Assembly: GCA_900547135.1 (NCBI GenBank)
Contig: URFJ01000079.1
Location: forward strand, 1 to 9,274
Direction: 5' to 3'
Length of the DNA stretch: 9,274 nt
DNA from: an uncultured Eubacteriales bacterium
Lineage (GTDB): Bacteria; Bacillota; Clostridia; Christensenellales; CAG-138
Part shown: piece after piece, positions 1-6,244 of the stretch
Numbering within the stretch: position 1 is the stretch's first letter
How the letters are laid out: every line of letters starts with the position of its first letter
Translations under genes and position numbers: made by a program
Notes under the pieces: model-generated
The model's database searches: none
What the model was told of the DNA's origin: nothing
The model's input: the letters and a program-made list of their open reading frames with translations, nothing else

Positions 1-1344
1 AAGGAAGAACTTTGCGATGTTTACCATGCAGTTATCCTCGTCTATGACGATCATTCCGCCAGAACCCATCATTGAGCCTATTGAGATAAGGTTGTCATAG
101 TCGATCGGGATGTCTAGGTGCTCTGCCGGAATACATCCGCCGGAAGGTCCGCCCGTCTGCGCGGCTTTGAATTTCTTTCCATTGGGAATACCGCCTCCGA
201 TATCGTAGATTACCTCTCGAAGCGTTGTTCCCATCGGGATTTCAACTAGTCCTGTGTTATTGATCTTTCCGCCTAGAGCGAAAACTTTTGTTCCCTTGCT
301 CTTCTCGGTTCCCATTGATGCAAACCATTCGGGCCCCTTAAGTATTATCTGACATACGTTTGCATATGTCTCAACGTTATTTAAAAGCGTGGGTTTTCCA
401 AACAGACCCTTTACAGCTGGGAACGGAGGACGCGGACGAGGTTCGCCGCGCTGACCTTCTATTGAGGCCAGAAGCGCTGTTTCCTCTCCGCATACGAACG
501 CGCCTGAACCAAGCCTCAGGTCTATGTCGAAACAGAAATCGGTTCCGAATATGTTATTGCCGAGCACGCCGATTTCGCGGGCCTGCTTTATTGCTATGCG
601 CAGACGTTTAACGGCTATTGGATATTCAGCCCTTACATATATATAACCCTGCTGGGCGCCGATAGCGTATCCCGCTATGGCCATCGCCTCAAGCACGCTA
701 TGCGGGTCGCCCTCAAGCACGGAACGATCCATAAACGCGCCCGGGTCACCCTCGTCGGCGTTGCAGCAGACATATTTAACATCGCTTTCAGGCTGTTTGG
801 CGAGCTGCCATTTCAATCCCGTCGGGAAGCCTCCGCCTCCGCGTCCGCGAAGCCCAGACCTCTTTATGATGTCAACGACTTCATCACGCGACAACTCTGT
901 AAGGCACTTTGCCAGCGCCGCATATCCGTCAAACGCTATATATTCCTCAATATTCTCAGGGTCTATTACGCCGCAGTTGCGAAGCGCAACACGCTTTTGC
1001 TTTTTATAAAAATCAACCTCGTCCAGCGAACGGATTTCTTTTTCCTCGGTGACGCTTTCTTTGTAGAGCAGGTCGGTGACAATACGGCCTTTTAGCAGAT
1101 GCTCCGCTACTATGCGCTCCACGTCGCCAACCTTGATGTGGCTGTAAAACGCGCCCTCCGGATAGATGATAACCACCGGCCCCGTTTCGCACAGGCCGAA
1201 ACATCCCGTACGCACTACCTTAACTTCTTTTTCAAGGCCGGCCTTGGCTATTTCCTCTTCAAATTTCTTTATTATGTTCGGTGAGCCGGAGGAAGTACAG
1301 CCGGTTCCCGTACATATCAATACTTGTGAACGGTAAAAATCCAT
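1..1344 (-). CDS. hndC: NuoF/HndC-like NADH-binding flavoprotein subunit of bifurcating hydrogenase (3' end cut off)
   Basis: Flavoprotein (diaphorase) subunit that exchanges electrons between NAD(P)H and the iron-sulfur chain of a soluble hydrogenase. All 448 codons in the window are open. Residues 1-90 are a thioredoxin-like [2Fe-2S] domain with Cys11, Cys16, Cys48 and Cys52. The glycine-rich nucleotide/FMN motif GRGGGGFPTGLKW is at 167-179, NADEGDPGAFMDR at 195-207 and CGEETALLASIEG at 285-297; an SLBB-like segment follows from about 350. The family is usually near 600 residues, so about 150 are missing beyond the left edge, including the expected C-terminal CxxCxxC [4Fe-4S] site. The start follows AGGAGG at 8 nt spacing, 19 nt after the upstream HndB-like gene. 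The N-terminal ferredoxin-like domain fits HndC/HydB rather than complex I NuoF. Family confidence is high; the exact hydrogenase subtype is inferred. Confidence 0.93.
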   Translation of the reverse strand, partial: MDFYRSQVLICTGTGCTSSGSPNIIKKFEEEIAKAGLEKEVKVVRTGCFGLCETGPVVIIYPEGAFYSHIKVGDVERIVAEHLLKGRIVTDLLYKESVTEEKEIRSLDEVDFYKKQKRVALRNCGVIDPENIEEYIAFDGYAALAKCLTELSRDEVVDIIKRSGLRGRGGGGFPTGLKWQLAKQPESDVKYVCCNADEGDPGAFMDRSVLEGDPHSVLEAMAIAGYAIGAQQGYIYVRAEYPIAVKRLRIAIKQAREIGVLGNNIFGTDFCFDIDLRLGSGAFVCGEETALLASIEGQRGEPRPRPPFPAVKGLFGKPTLLNNVETYANVCQIILKGPEWFASMGTEKSKGTKVFALGGKINNTGLVEIPMGTTLREVIYDIGGGIPNGKKFKAAQTGGPSGGCIPAEHLDIPIDYDNLISIGSMMGSGGMIVIDEDNCMVNIAKFFL

Positions 1345-1363
1345 TATAAGAACCTCCTACAGC

Positions 1364-1741
1364 TTATTTATGGTTTGATTCGTAATAGCCGATAGTATAT
1401 TCATCAACCGCCCTGCCGTTGACAATATGTTCGGTGACTATACGCGGAACCATATCCGGATTGACTTTAACATAGGTGACCTTTTCTTCTCCAGGCTTAT
1501 ACACCTCGACTATTGGCTCAAGCCTGCAAACGCCTATGCAGCCGGTCTGGGCGACAACCACATTATTAAGCGAGCGCTTGGCTACCTCGTCCATGAACGC
1601 CGCCAGCACCGGACGCGCTCCCGCAGCGATTCCGCATGTCGCCATACCTACTACAACCCTTGTGCCATTGTGGTCCTTGCGTAGATTGATGTTTTCAAGC
1701 GTCTTCTTGCGAATAGCTTCAAGTTCCTGTAATGATTTCAT
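1364..1741 (-). CDS. hndB: HndB-like thioredoxin-fold [2Fe-2S] ferredoxin subunit
   Basis: Small 125-residue electron-transfer protein of the (2Fe-2S) ferredoxin-domain family that accompanies NADP-reducing or bifurcating [FeFe] hydrogenases. A charged N-terminal helix (1-25) is followed by the core: MATCGIAAGARPV at 33-45 and QTGCIGVCRLEP at 65-76. Only three cysteines are present (36, 68, 72). The position that matches the second ligand of the C-x4-C pair in NuoE/HndC is Gly41, so a classical four-Cys [2Fe-2S] site is incomplete. As I recall, the TCGIAAGA form is usual in this subfamily, so this is probably a family trait and not damage. Its GGAGG ribosome site overlaps the end of the upstream ATPase gene (stop-to-start gap 3 nt), which indicates translational coupling. 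The NuoF-like gene lies 19 nt downstream. Confidence 0.9.
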   Translation of the reverse strand: MKSLQELEAIRKKTLENINLRKDHNGTRVVVGMATCGIAAGARPVLAAFMDEVAKRSLNNVVVAQTGCIGVCRLEPIVEVYKPGEEKVTYVKVNPDMVPRIVTEHIVNGRAVDEYTIGYYESNHK

Positions 1742-1744
1742 TAT

Positions 1745-2302
1745 TTATATACCTCCGTTTAATTCTTCAATACCCTGATTGAGATATTCACGCATCCACG
1801 CCATTACATCGGGGAGATTCAGTGGTATTCCCTCGCCGAGTATGCAGCGGATTTCCCTTGTATCAAAGCTAAATTCCTTTCCATCCACTGTATACCTGTA
1901 TACAAAGTCAATTCCCTCGTTGCAGGCAGCCAGCGCAAGCATCGTTTCCGCCATGTCTCCAATGGGAGGGCGGTCTATATTTGATATGGCATAGGAAGCG
2001 CTTATATACGTTCCTTCGCCCGGCTTGGAGCTAAGCTCAAAGCTTCCTCCGCACTCCTCTGCGCCCATCTTAAAAAACGGTATCCCCAATCCAACCTTGC
2101 GCGTGGTTCGTGACGTCTCAAACGGGCTTACAACCCTGCCGACCGTTTCCTCATCCATTCCGCAGCCATTATCCTTGACGGAGGTAAAAATAGCGTCCCT
2201 CTCGTGGTTGACAATAACCTCAATTTCTATAAGGGTTGCGCCGGCGCTTATGGAATTCTGGGCGATATCCATAATATGAAGGGCGATTTCCTTCATCAGC
2301 AT
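1745..2302 (-). CDS. Stand-alone GHKL (HATPase_c) ATP-binding protein in a hydrogenase operon
   Basis: A 185-residue protein with a Bergerat-fold ATP-binding domain. The N box is around 12-21 (DIAQNSISAG, with Asn16 the likely Mg-ATP ligand). DNGCGM (44-49) is the G1 box, SPFETSRTTRKVGLGIPF (59-76) the ATP lid with the G2-type GLG, and GEGTY (95-99) the last box. There is no upstream dimerisation/phospho-acceptor His domain, no sensor or membrane segment, and no receiver domain. Residues about 110-185 match nothing I recognise. It is therefore not an ordinary sensor kinase; it could be an anti-sigma-type (SpoIIAB-like) serine kinase, an ATP-sensing regulator or a partner of the hydrogenase complex. 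The start is 4 nt after the NuoE-like stop; the second Met (codon 3) is an alternative start. Domain assignment is secure, role unknown. Confidence 0.88.
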   Translation of the reverse strand: MLMKEIALHIMDIAQNSISAGATLIEIEVIVNHERDAIFTSVKDNGCGMDEETVGRVVSPFETSRTTRKVGLGIPFFKMGAEECGGSFELSSKPGEGTYISASYAISNIDRPPIGDMAETMLALAACNEGIDFVYRYTVDGKEFSFDTREIRCILGEGIPLNLPDVMAWMREYLNQGIEELNGGI

Positions 2303-2306
2303 GGTT

Positions 2307-2795
2307 TTACCCCATCTGGCGGTGCTTCTCGATGATGTCCTTTACATCGCCGGGCACCAGTCTGCCGTAAACGTCGTCATTTATCATCATTGCCGGCGCC
2401 AGACCGCAACAGCCTATGCAGCGCGTGGCGTTAAGCGTAAACATTCCATCCTCGGTGGTACGGCCGACCTTGACTCCAAGCTGCTTTTCAAGCTCATCAA
2501 TTATAAGCTGTGCTCCCCTTACATAGCAGGCGGTGCCAAGGCACATTCCGATAGTATATTTTCCGCTGGGCTCAAGGGTAAAGAGTGAATAAAACGTGGC
2601 CACACCATATATTGTAGAAACTGGTTCGCCCGTCTTCTCGGAGATGTAGTTCTGCACCTCCTCATCGACGCAGCCGATTATCTCCTGCGCGCCCTGCATA
2701 ATGGGCAACAGGCCGCCGGGCTCATCCTTCCACTGCTCAATGATTCTGTCTAGCTCTTTAAACTGTTCCTTCCGAGTGCTGTTCTCGTTGGCCAT
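2307..2795 (-). CDS. hndA: NuoE/HndA-like [2Fe-2S] subunit
   Basis: First gene of the operon: a 162-residue thioredoxin-like [2Fe-2S] subunit homologous to complex I NuoE (24 kDa) and to hydrogenase HndA/HydC. An N-terminal helical bundle (about 5-75) includes the family signature VSTIYGVATFYSLF (59-72). The cluster ligands are Cys85 and Cys90 (CLGTAC) and Cys126 and Cys130 (CIGCCGLAP, with an extra Cys129). It passes electrons between the flavoprotein subunit and the hydrogenase. I chose the start at 2795 because GAGGAGGT lies just upstream. An in-frame ATG at 2828 would add 11 residues but would put that ribosome site inside the gene. The 173-residue reading is therefore less likely. Length and motifs match the family well. 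Confidence 0.92.
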   Translation of the reverse strand: MANENSTRKEQFKELDRIIEQWKDEPGGLLPIMQGAQEIIGCVDEEVQNYISEKTGEPVSTIYGVATFYSLFTLEPSGKYTIGMCLGTACYVRGAQLIIDELEKQLGVKVGRTTEDGMFTLNATRCIGCCGLAPAMMINDDVYGRLVPGDVKDIIEKHRQMG

Positions 2796-2912
2796 TACCT
2801 TACCTCCTCGATATATCGCCCCCACCAAAGGGCATTTTTAAAAATAAACAGCGATAATTTCGCATCAGAATGATACTAACATATGTGGTTGAGAAAATAA
2901 AGGGCTTACATT

Positions 2913-2940
2913 ATTATAATGGGGATATATTTGTTGGAAA
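2913..2940 (-). promoter_or_regulatory. Candidate promoter of the hydrogenase operon
   Basis: On the minus strand there is a perfect -10 TATAAT (2918-2913) with a weak -35 TTTCCA (2940-2935) at 16 nt spacing. It would give a leader of about 110 nt before the NuoE-like start. The leader contains the 10-nt palindrome CGATATATCG (2809-2818) directly before the ribosome site. I found no convincing Rex-type TTGTGA...TCACAA operator. Confidence 0.4.
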
Positions 2941-3019
2941 ACGATGATTTTAGATGACAAGCCTCTGAAAAACCATAACTTTGTAATCAGGTTTTAATCT
3001 ATATTTGTAAATTTTGATC

Positions 3020-3042
3020 GATTAAATTTTAATTATTTAATC
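3020..3042. repeat. AT-rich inverted repeat GATTAAA-N9-TTTAATC next to a promoter
   Basis: Perfect 7-bp inverted repeat with a 9-nt spacer, ending 1 nt before the -35 box of the rightward candidate promoter in the 331-nt divergent region (2796-3126). Position and symmetry would suit a regulator site, but the surrounding DNA is so AT-rich that chance is possible. Apart from this, the two candidate promoters and the 2809-2818 palindrome, I see nothing in the divergent gap. Confidence 0.35.
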
Positions 3043-3043
3043 A

Positions 3044-3072
3044 TTGAAGTCATTCCAGATGAATGATATTAT
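3044..3072 (+). promoter_or_regulatory. Candidate promoter of the LURP-one-like gene
   Basis: TTGAAG (3044-3049), 17-nt spacer, TATTAT (3067-3072). Transcription would start near 3079, leaving about 48 nt before the ATG at 3127. The spacing is ideal and the boxes are fair matches to a housekeeping (sigma-A type) consensus. Confidence 0.5.
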
Positions 3073-3126
3073 TTATTAAGAAGTTTAGGTTGAATTAATA
3101 TAAGGGTATGCGGGGATGGGTGATTT

Positions 3127-3606
3127 ATGAAGCTCTATATTAAACAAAAGGTGTTGTCCATAGGTGATAGATATAACGTTACAGACGGCGACGGAAACGT
3201 TATATTCAGCGTTAAGGGAGAGGTTTTTACCTGGGGCTCAAAGCTGCATGTCTTTGACGCCTCTGGCGGCGAAGTTTTCTTTATTGCGCGCAGGTTGCTT
3301 AGGTTTATGCCGGAGTACGTGATATATTCAGGCGGCGTTCAATGCGCAACAATCCGTAAGCACTTTGCGCTTTTCTCCCATAACATCACCATAGAAAGCC
3401 AGTACGGCATGTTTGAAATAAGCGGGGATATCTGGGGGATGTGCTTTGATATCATGTGCAACGGTTCACTGCTTGGCAGGATAGATAAAAAGTGGCTGGC
3501 ATGGGGCGATTCCTACTGCCTGGCAATTCAGGATGACAGCAACGCCGCCTTTTTCGTTGCCATTGTAATTGCTATAGACAACTGCATACATAATGGCAAC
3601 AACTGA
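3127..3606 (+). CDS. LURP-one-related (tubby-like fold) family protein
   Basis: A 159-residue protein of the LURP-one-related/YxjI family (formerly DUF567), which adopts a tubby-like/phospholipid-scramblase-like beta barrel round a central helix. Recognised from the opening MKLYIKQKVLSIGDRYNV with repeated short strands, the DGDGNVIFSVKGE strand pair (20-32), EISGDIWGMCFDI (97-109), the family signature WGDSY (126-130) and a final hydrophobic helix with VIAID (147-151). Length is typical and complete. The start has a modest GGGTGA-type ribosome site. The gene stands alone, divergent from the hydrogenase operon and convergent with the BofC-like gene (14 nt between stops, no clear terminator hairpin). 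The cellular role of bacterial members is poorly known; membrane or lipid association is only an inference from the fold. Confidence 0.85.
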   Translation: MKLYIKQKVLSIGDRYNVTDGDGNVIFSVKGEVFTWGSKLHVFDASGGEVFFIARRLLRFMPEYVIYSGGVQCATIRKHFALFSHNITIESQYGMFEISGDIWGMCFDIMCNGSLLGRIDKKWLAWGDSYCLAIQDDSNAAFFVAIVIAIDNCIHNGNN

Positions 3607-3620
3607 CAGGCGGCGGCTTA

Positions 3621-4184
3621 TCAGCTATCAAGGTTTTCAAGATATATGTCTATGTCCGAAAGGGAACTAAACGCTATGCCATTTGACAGGGCCTCTACAG
3701 CAGCTTCGTCAACGCTTGTAACGTCGATGGATAGGTTCATCAGCTGCCCTGGCTTCAGCGTTACCTCATCTGTCCTATATACATACAACCTTCCTTCTTC
3801 CAGCTTAAGCAGGTAATGGTCCGGGCAATGGCCCTCAATCTTGCACTGCATCAGCAGACTTTCTTTTTCAAACTGTGCTATCGTATATCCAGGATACATC
3901 TTCTTTATTTCATCCTCGATCATTCCCGTTAAAGACGCCGTCGGGCTACGGGTTATGGTATGTCCGCACTCCAAAAAATTATATTCAAATATGACATTCG
4001 TCTCAGGAAGCACGCTCTTTGGCCCCATGTTTGCTACGTTATCCGTATCGTTAGGCAGCTCGGCAGCTTCGCTGCCTCCAAATACGAGATATCCTATGCC
4101 AAGTCCTGACATGAAAATGAAAACTGATATGCACGCCAGCACCAGAACCGTCTTTTTTGAAGTTTCACCGTTAAAAATACGCAT
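3621..4184 (-). CDS. Membrane-anchored protein with BofC C-terminal-like domain
   Basis: A 187-residue protein with one N-terminal membrane segment (about 12-35) and no lipobox, so probably anchored with its C-terminal part outside the membrane. After a polar linker (37-60) comes a domain resembling the BofC C-terminal domain: CGH at 73-75, the helix LTGMIEDEIKKMYPGY (85-100), then EGHCPDHYLLKLEEGRLYVYR (117-137). Bacillus BofC restrains the SpoIVB protease in the sigma-K checkpoint; clostridial proteins carrying only this domain have no proven role. The C-terminal 50 residues are unassigned. The start at 4184 is set by AGGAGGGG 7 nt upstream; a longer reading from 4298 overlaps the permease gene and has no ribosome site. 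It lies 97 nt downstream of the AEC permease gene. Domain call is moderately confident. Confidence 0.7.
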   Translation of the reverse strand: MRIFNGETSKKTVLVLACISVFIFMSGLGIGYLVFGGSEAAELPNDTDNVANMGPKSVLPETNVIFEYNFLECGHTITRSPTASLTGMIEDEIKKMYPGYTIAQFEKESLLMQCKIEGHCPDHYLLKLEEGRLYVYRTDEVTLKPGQLMNLSIDVTSVDEAAVEALSNGIAFSSLSDIDIYLENLDS

Positions 4185-4227
4185 AAATATCCCCTCCTGT
4201 TCATAAGTTTTTCCTAAACAGCAAGGA

Positions 4228-4254
4228 ATTATACAAACACATTTATAATAACAA
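4228..4254 (-). promoter_or_regulatory. Possible promoter between the AEC permease and BofC-like genes
   Basis: Perfect -10 TATAAT (4233-4228) on the minus strand with TTGTTA (4254-4249) at 15 nt, shorter than ideal. It would let the BofC-like gene be expressed separately from the permease. Confidence 0.35.
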
Positions 4255-4281
4255 TCTTTAAGATTAAAAATAGTATACGCC

Positions 4282-5232
4282 CTAGCTGAGTGATCCAACT
4301 GCCAGCATCAAAAGCGGCACCGCTATAAAGCACGCAAGCGTTGTCAGGCTCATTCCCGCTGCTACATACTTTTCATCCGACTCAACGCTAGACGCAACTA
4401 CAACGGCCTGCGTCATCACCGGCATCGCCGCCTCAATAACAAATACGCTTTCTCCAATTCCGCTGAATCCCATCATTTCGCACAATAAAAGCATCGTTGC
4501 CGGAGCAACAATAAACCGCATAAGCATGACAGCCGTCATTCCCCTGTCCATCCTTATGTTTTTAATACCCGTCTCAAACAAAAGATACCCAACATACAGG
4601 AGCGCCAAGGGTGTGACTATGTTCCCAAGATATGAGCAAAAGCTTATTACAAGCCCTGGGGGTTCAAACCCAATCAGCAGCAACGGTATGCACACCAAAA
4701 GCGTTATTAGCGGTGGGGTCGCCATCCTTTTAGCGTCATGTACAAAGCTGTGCTTTGTACCCTCCTTATCGGCTGAGCGCTGTATCAATGAATTTCCTAT
4801 CGTCCAAAACAGCGATGTGTTGACAAGGTAAAAGAACATTACATAGGTTACCGCGGCCTCTCCAAACAATTCCCCGCACATTGGCAGTCCTATGAAGATT
4901 GAATTGGAAAACGCGCACATCACTATAAATCCGCCCCTTCGTACACGCTCAATTCTAAGCAACCTGGAAATCACAACGCCAAGGATAAGGGTGGTGGCCA
5001 TTGACAGTATAGGAAGTAGCACCAGATAGCCCGTGCTGTTCAGCATTTCGATGGAAAACTGCGTAAAAATATTATAAGCGCATAACGCGGGCATGCCCAC
5101 ATTGATAATCAGCTTTATCGTAAACTTTTTGTGTTCTTTTCGCATCCACCCTAACCGGCCAAACACATAACCGACGGATATAATCATAAGCACCAGCAGG
5201 ACGGCGGACAAAGAGTGAAGCATTTCAGACAT
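4282..5232 (-). CDS. AEC (auxin efflux carrier) family permease
   Basis: A 316-residue integral membrane protein of the AEC family (MleP/YwkB/PIN-like), which moves organic anions such as malate or other small substrates across the cytoplasmic membrane. Two bundles of about five hydrophobic helices are separated by a polar loop (about 153-172). Family landmarks include an early NVGMPALCAYNIF helix break (44-56), GGFIVMCAFSNSIFIGLPMCG (100-120), VTPLALLYVGYLL (206-218) and the late EAAMPVMTQAVVVA segment (266-279). Length is normal. The start ATG at 5232 has only a weak AAGG-type ribosome site. The specific substrate cannot be read from sequence; neighbours do not decide it. Confidence 0.9.
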   Translation of the reverse strand: MSEMLHSLSAVLLVLMIISVGYVFGRLGWMRKEHKKFTIKLIINVGMPALCAYNIFTQFSIEMLNSTGYLVLLPILSMATTLILGVVISRLLRIERVRRGGFIVMCAFSNSIFIGLPMCGELFGEAAVTYVMFFYLVNTSLFWTIGNSLIQRSADKEGTKHSFVHDAKRMATPPLITLLVCIPLLLIGFEPPGLVISFCSYLGNIVTPLALLYVGYLLFETGIKNIRMDRGMTAVMLMRFIVAPATMLLLCEMMGFSGIGESVFVIEAAMPVMTQAVVVASSVESDEKYVAAGMSLTTLACFIAVPLLMLAVGSLS

Positions 5233-5356
5233 AATATAAGGCCCTTAGTCGTGATAGAATATTCCGTTTAGTTGCATAAAAAGATCAGCCGTTAAACGGT
5301 TTTTTCTTATACGCAAGCACTGTTTATATATACGCAGCTGGCAGTTTCCACGCATC

Positions 5357-5376
5357 CGCCTTGCCACGGCAAAGCG
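5357..5376. repeat. Inverted repeat CGC-c-TTGCC-ac-GGCAA-a-GCG, possible operator
   Basis: A 20-nt near-perfect palindrome centred at 5366/5367 in the 283-nt gap between the UPF0340 and AEC genes (5233-5515). Both flanking genes point left, so it lies about 125 nt upstream of the permease start and could be an operator for it. Its 2-nt centre makes it a poor RNA hairpin but a fair dimeric-regulator site. The same gap also holds a short CCGT-TAA-ACGG plus T6 at 5289-5305, facing rightward where no gene precedes it. I see no coding sequence here. Confidence 0.35.
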
Positions 5377-5515
5377 TTGCTCGAAAATATCACCTGGGCT
5401 TATTGATGAAGTTACGCATTAATACAAAAAGCTACAATGCCTAGTCCATCAGGCTTACCATCCAGGCAGGCGGCATGCGCCTTTCACCTGCCAAATCAGC
5501 TATATAAGCAAAGAA

Positions 5516-6082
5516 TCAGTGGGGAGAGACAGGAATTTCATCATAAACAGCCCTTGGTCCCCCAACATACTTTGGCCTGGTTCGCGCCATGGTTACATTT
5601 GCTTCGCCAAGTTTTCTTTTATTCGTATGTATTGGTACAACCACGGGATGCATATGCATTCCGATAAACGTCCCTCCTATATCTATTCCAGCGGATGCCT
5701 TACCCCTCAGATCCTCCACAATTACCGGATCGCTGAAGCGCTCAATAGCTTGCATGGCAAATGCTCCGCCAGCATGAAGCTGCGGGCGTACCCATACCTG
5801 AGTGAGGTCATAACGCTCCATGCACTCCCTCTCTATAACAAGAACCCTGTTCAAATGTTCGCAGCACTGAACGGCAAGATATAACCCCCTGTCAATGATG
5901 GGTTGATAAAAAGCTTCCATTATTTTGCGGGCAATGTCCGAACTTGAATTTGTACCGATCAGCTGCCCGCCAATCTCGCTTGTCGAACAGCCTACAACGA
6001 CGATGTCCCCTTTTTTTAACATTACGGCGGCACTGAGAAGCTCATTCACCGCTTCCTTTGCCTGCATATTGATGTTATCCAT
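5516..6082 (-). CDS. UPF0340 / DUF436 (TIGR01440, YwlG-type) protein
   Basis: A 188-residue complete member of the UPF0340 family (Bacillus YwlG homologues). Recognised from GCSTSEIGG (31-39), VQCCEHLNRVLVIE (71-84), RPQLHAGGAFA (99-109), DIGGTFIGMHMHPVVVP (134-150) and the conserved tail ARTRPKYVGGPRAVY (166-180). Probably soluble and cytoplasmic: no signal or membrane segment. The biochemical function of the family is, to my knowledge, not firmly established, so none is assigned. The start is supported by GGAGG 6 nt upstream and by a strong promoter just beyond. It is divergent from the dehydrogenase/ECF pair with a 162-nt shared control region. No obvious terminator follows the stop. Confidence 0.9.
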   Translation of the reverse strand: MDNINMQAKEAVNELLSAAVMLKKGDIVVVGCSTSEIGGQLIGTNSSSDIARKIMEAFYQPIIDRGLYLAVQCCEHLNRVLVIERECMERYDLTQVWVRPQLHAGGAFAMQAIERFSDPVIVEDLRGKASAGIDIGGTFIGMHMHPVVVPIHTNKRKLGEANVTMARTRPKYVGGPRAVYDEIPVSPH

Positions 6083-6114
6083 GCGTTTCCTCCATACTTG
6101 ATAAAACAGCTATA

Positions 6115-6143
6115 ATTATATCTGAGTAAACATATAATTGCAA
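6115..6143 (-). promoter_or_regulatory. Promoter of the UPF0340 gene (TTGCAA-17-TATAAT)
   Basis: On the minus strand: -35 TTGCAA (6143-6138), a 17-nt spacer and a perfect -10 TATAAT (6120-6115). Transcription would start near 6108, about 26 nt before the ATG at 6082. It is a near-consensus housekeeping-type promoter. Confidence 0.72.
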
Positions 6144-6187
6144 ACATCGATTTGTCCGTCATAACAACTCCGCTTTATTTCATCATA

Positions 6188-6216
6188 TTGCATGTTTTTG
6201 AGCAAGGCGTTATAAT
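6188..6216 (+). promoter_or_regulatory. Promoter of the dehydrogenase/ECF pair (TTGCAT-17-TATAAT)
   Basis: -35 TTGCAT (6188-6193), 17-nt spacer, perfect -10 TATAAT (6211-6216). Transcription would start near 6223, only about 22 nt before the ATG at 6245, leaving room for little more than the AAGGAGG ribosome site. This excludes the longer reading from 6152, which would begin upstream of the promoter. Confidence 0.75.
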
Positions 6217-6244
6217 GGGCGCAGCAAAGCAAGGAGGCGCACCG

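Noticed and set aside
360..1284. Several plus-strand open frames (for example 677-1009, 700-1095, 1099-1284)
   Set aside because: They lie antisense to the intact NuoF/HndC-like gene, have no ribosome sites and encode no recognisable protein.
2796..2828. Longer NuoE-like start at 2828
   Set aside because: The GAGGAGGT ribosome site lies inside this extension and directly before the ATG at 2795, so the shorter start is preferred.
2829..3126. Rex-type redox operator expected before a hydrogenase operon
   Set aside because: No convincing TTGTGA/TCACAA inverted repeat is present; only partial half-sites in AT-rich DNA.
4185..4298. N-terminal extension of the BofC-like protein from 4298
   Set aside because: It overlaps the permease gene end and lacks a ribosome site, while an excellent AGGAGGGG precedes 4184.
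5287..5305. CCGT-TAA-ACGG hairpin with T6 as a terminator
   Set aside because: The stem is only 4 strong pairs and it faces rightward, where no rightward gene precedes it.
5437..5884. Plus-strand frames at 5437-5667, 5519-5884 and 5589-5777
   Set aside because: Antisense shadows of the UPF0340 gene or its 3' flank without start signals.
6152..6244. Longer dehydrogenase start at 6152
   Set aside because: A TTGCAT-17-TATAAT promoter lies within this stretch, and AAGGAGG directly precedes the ATG at 6245.
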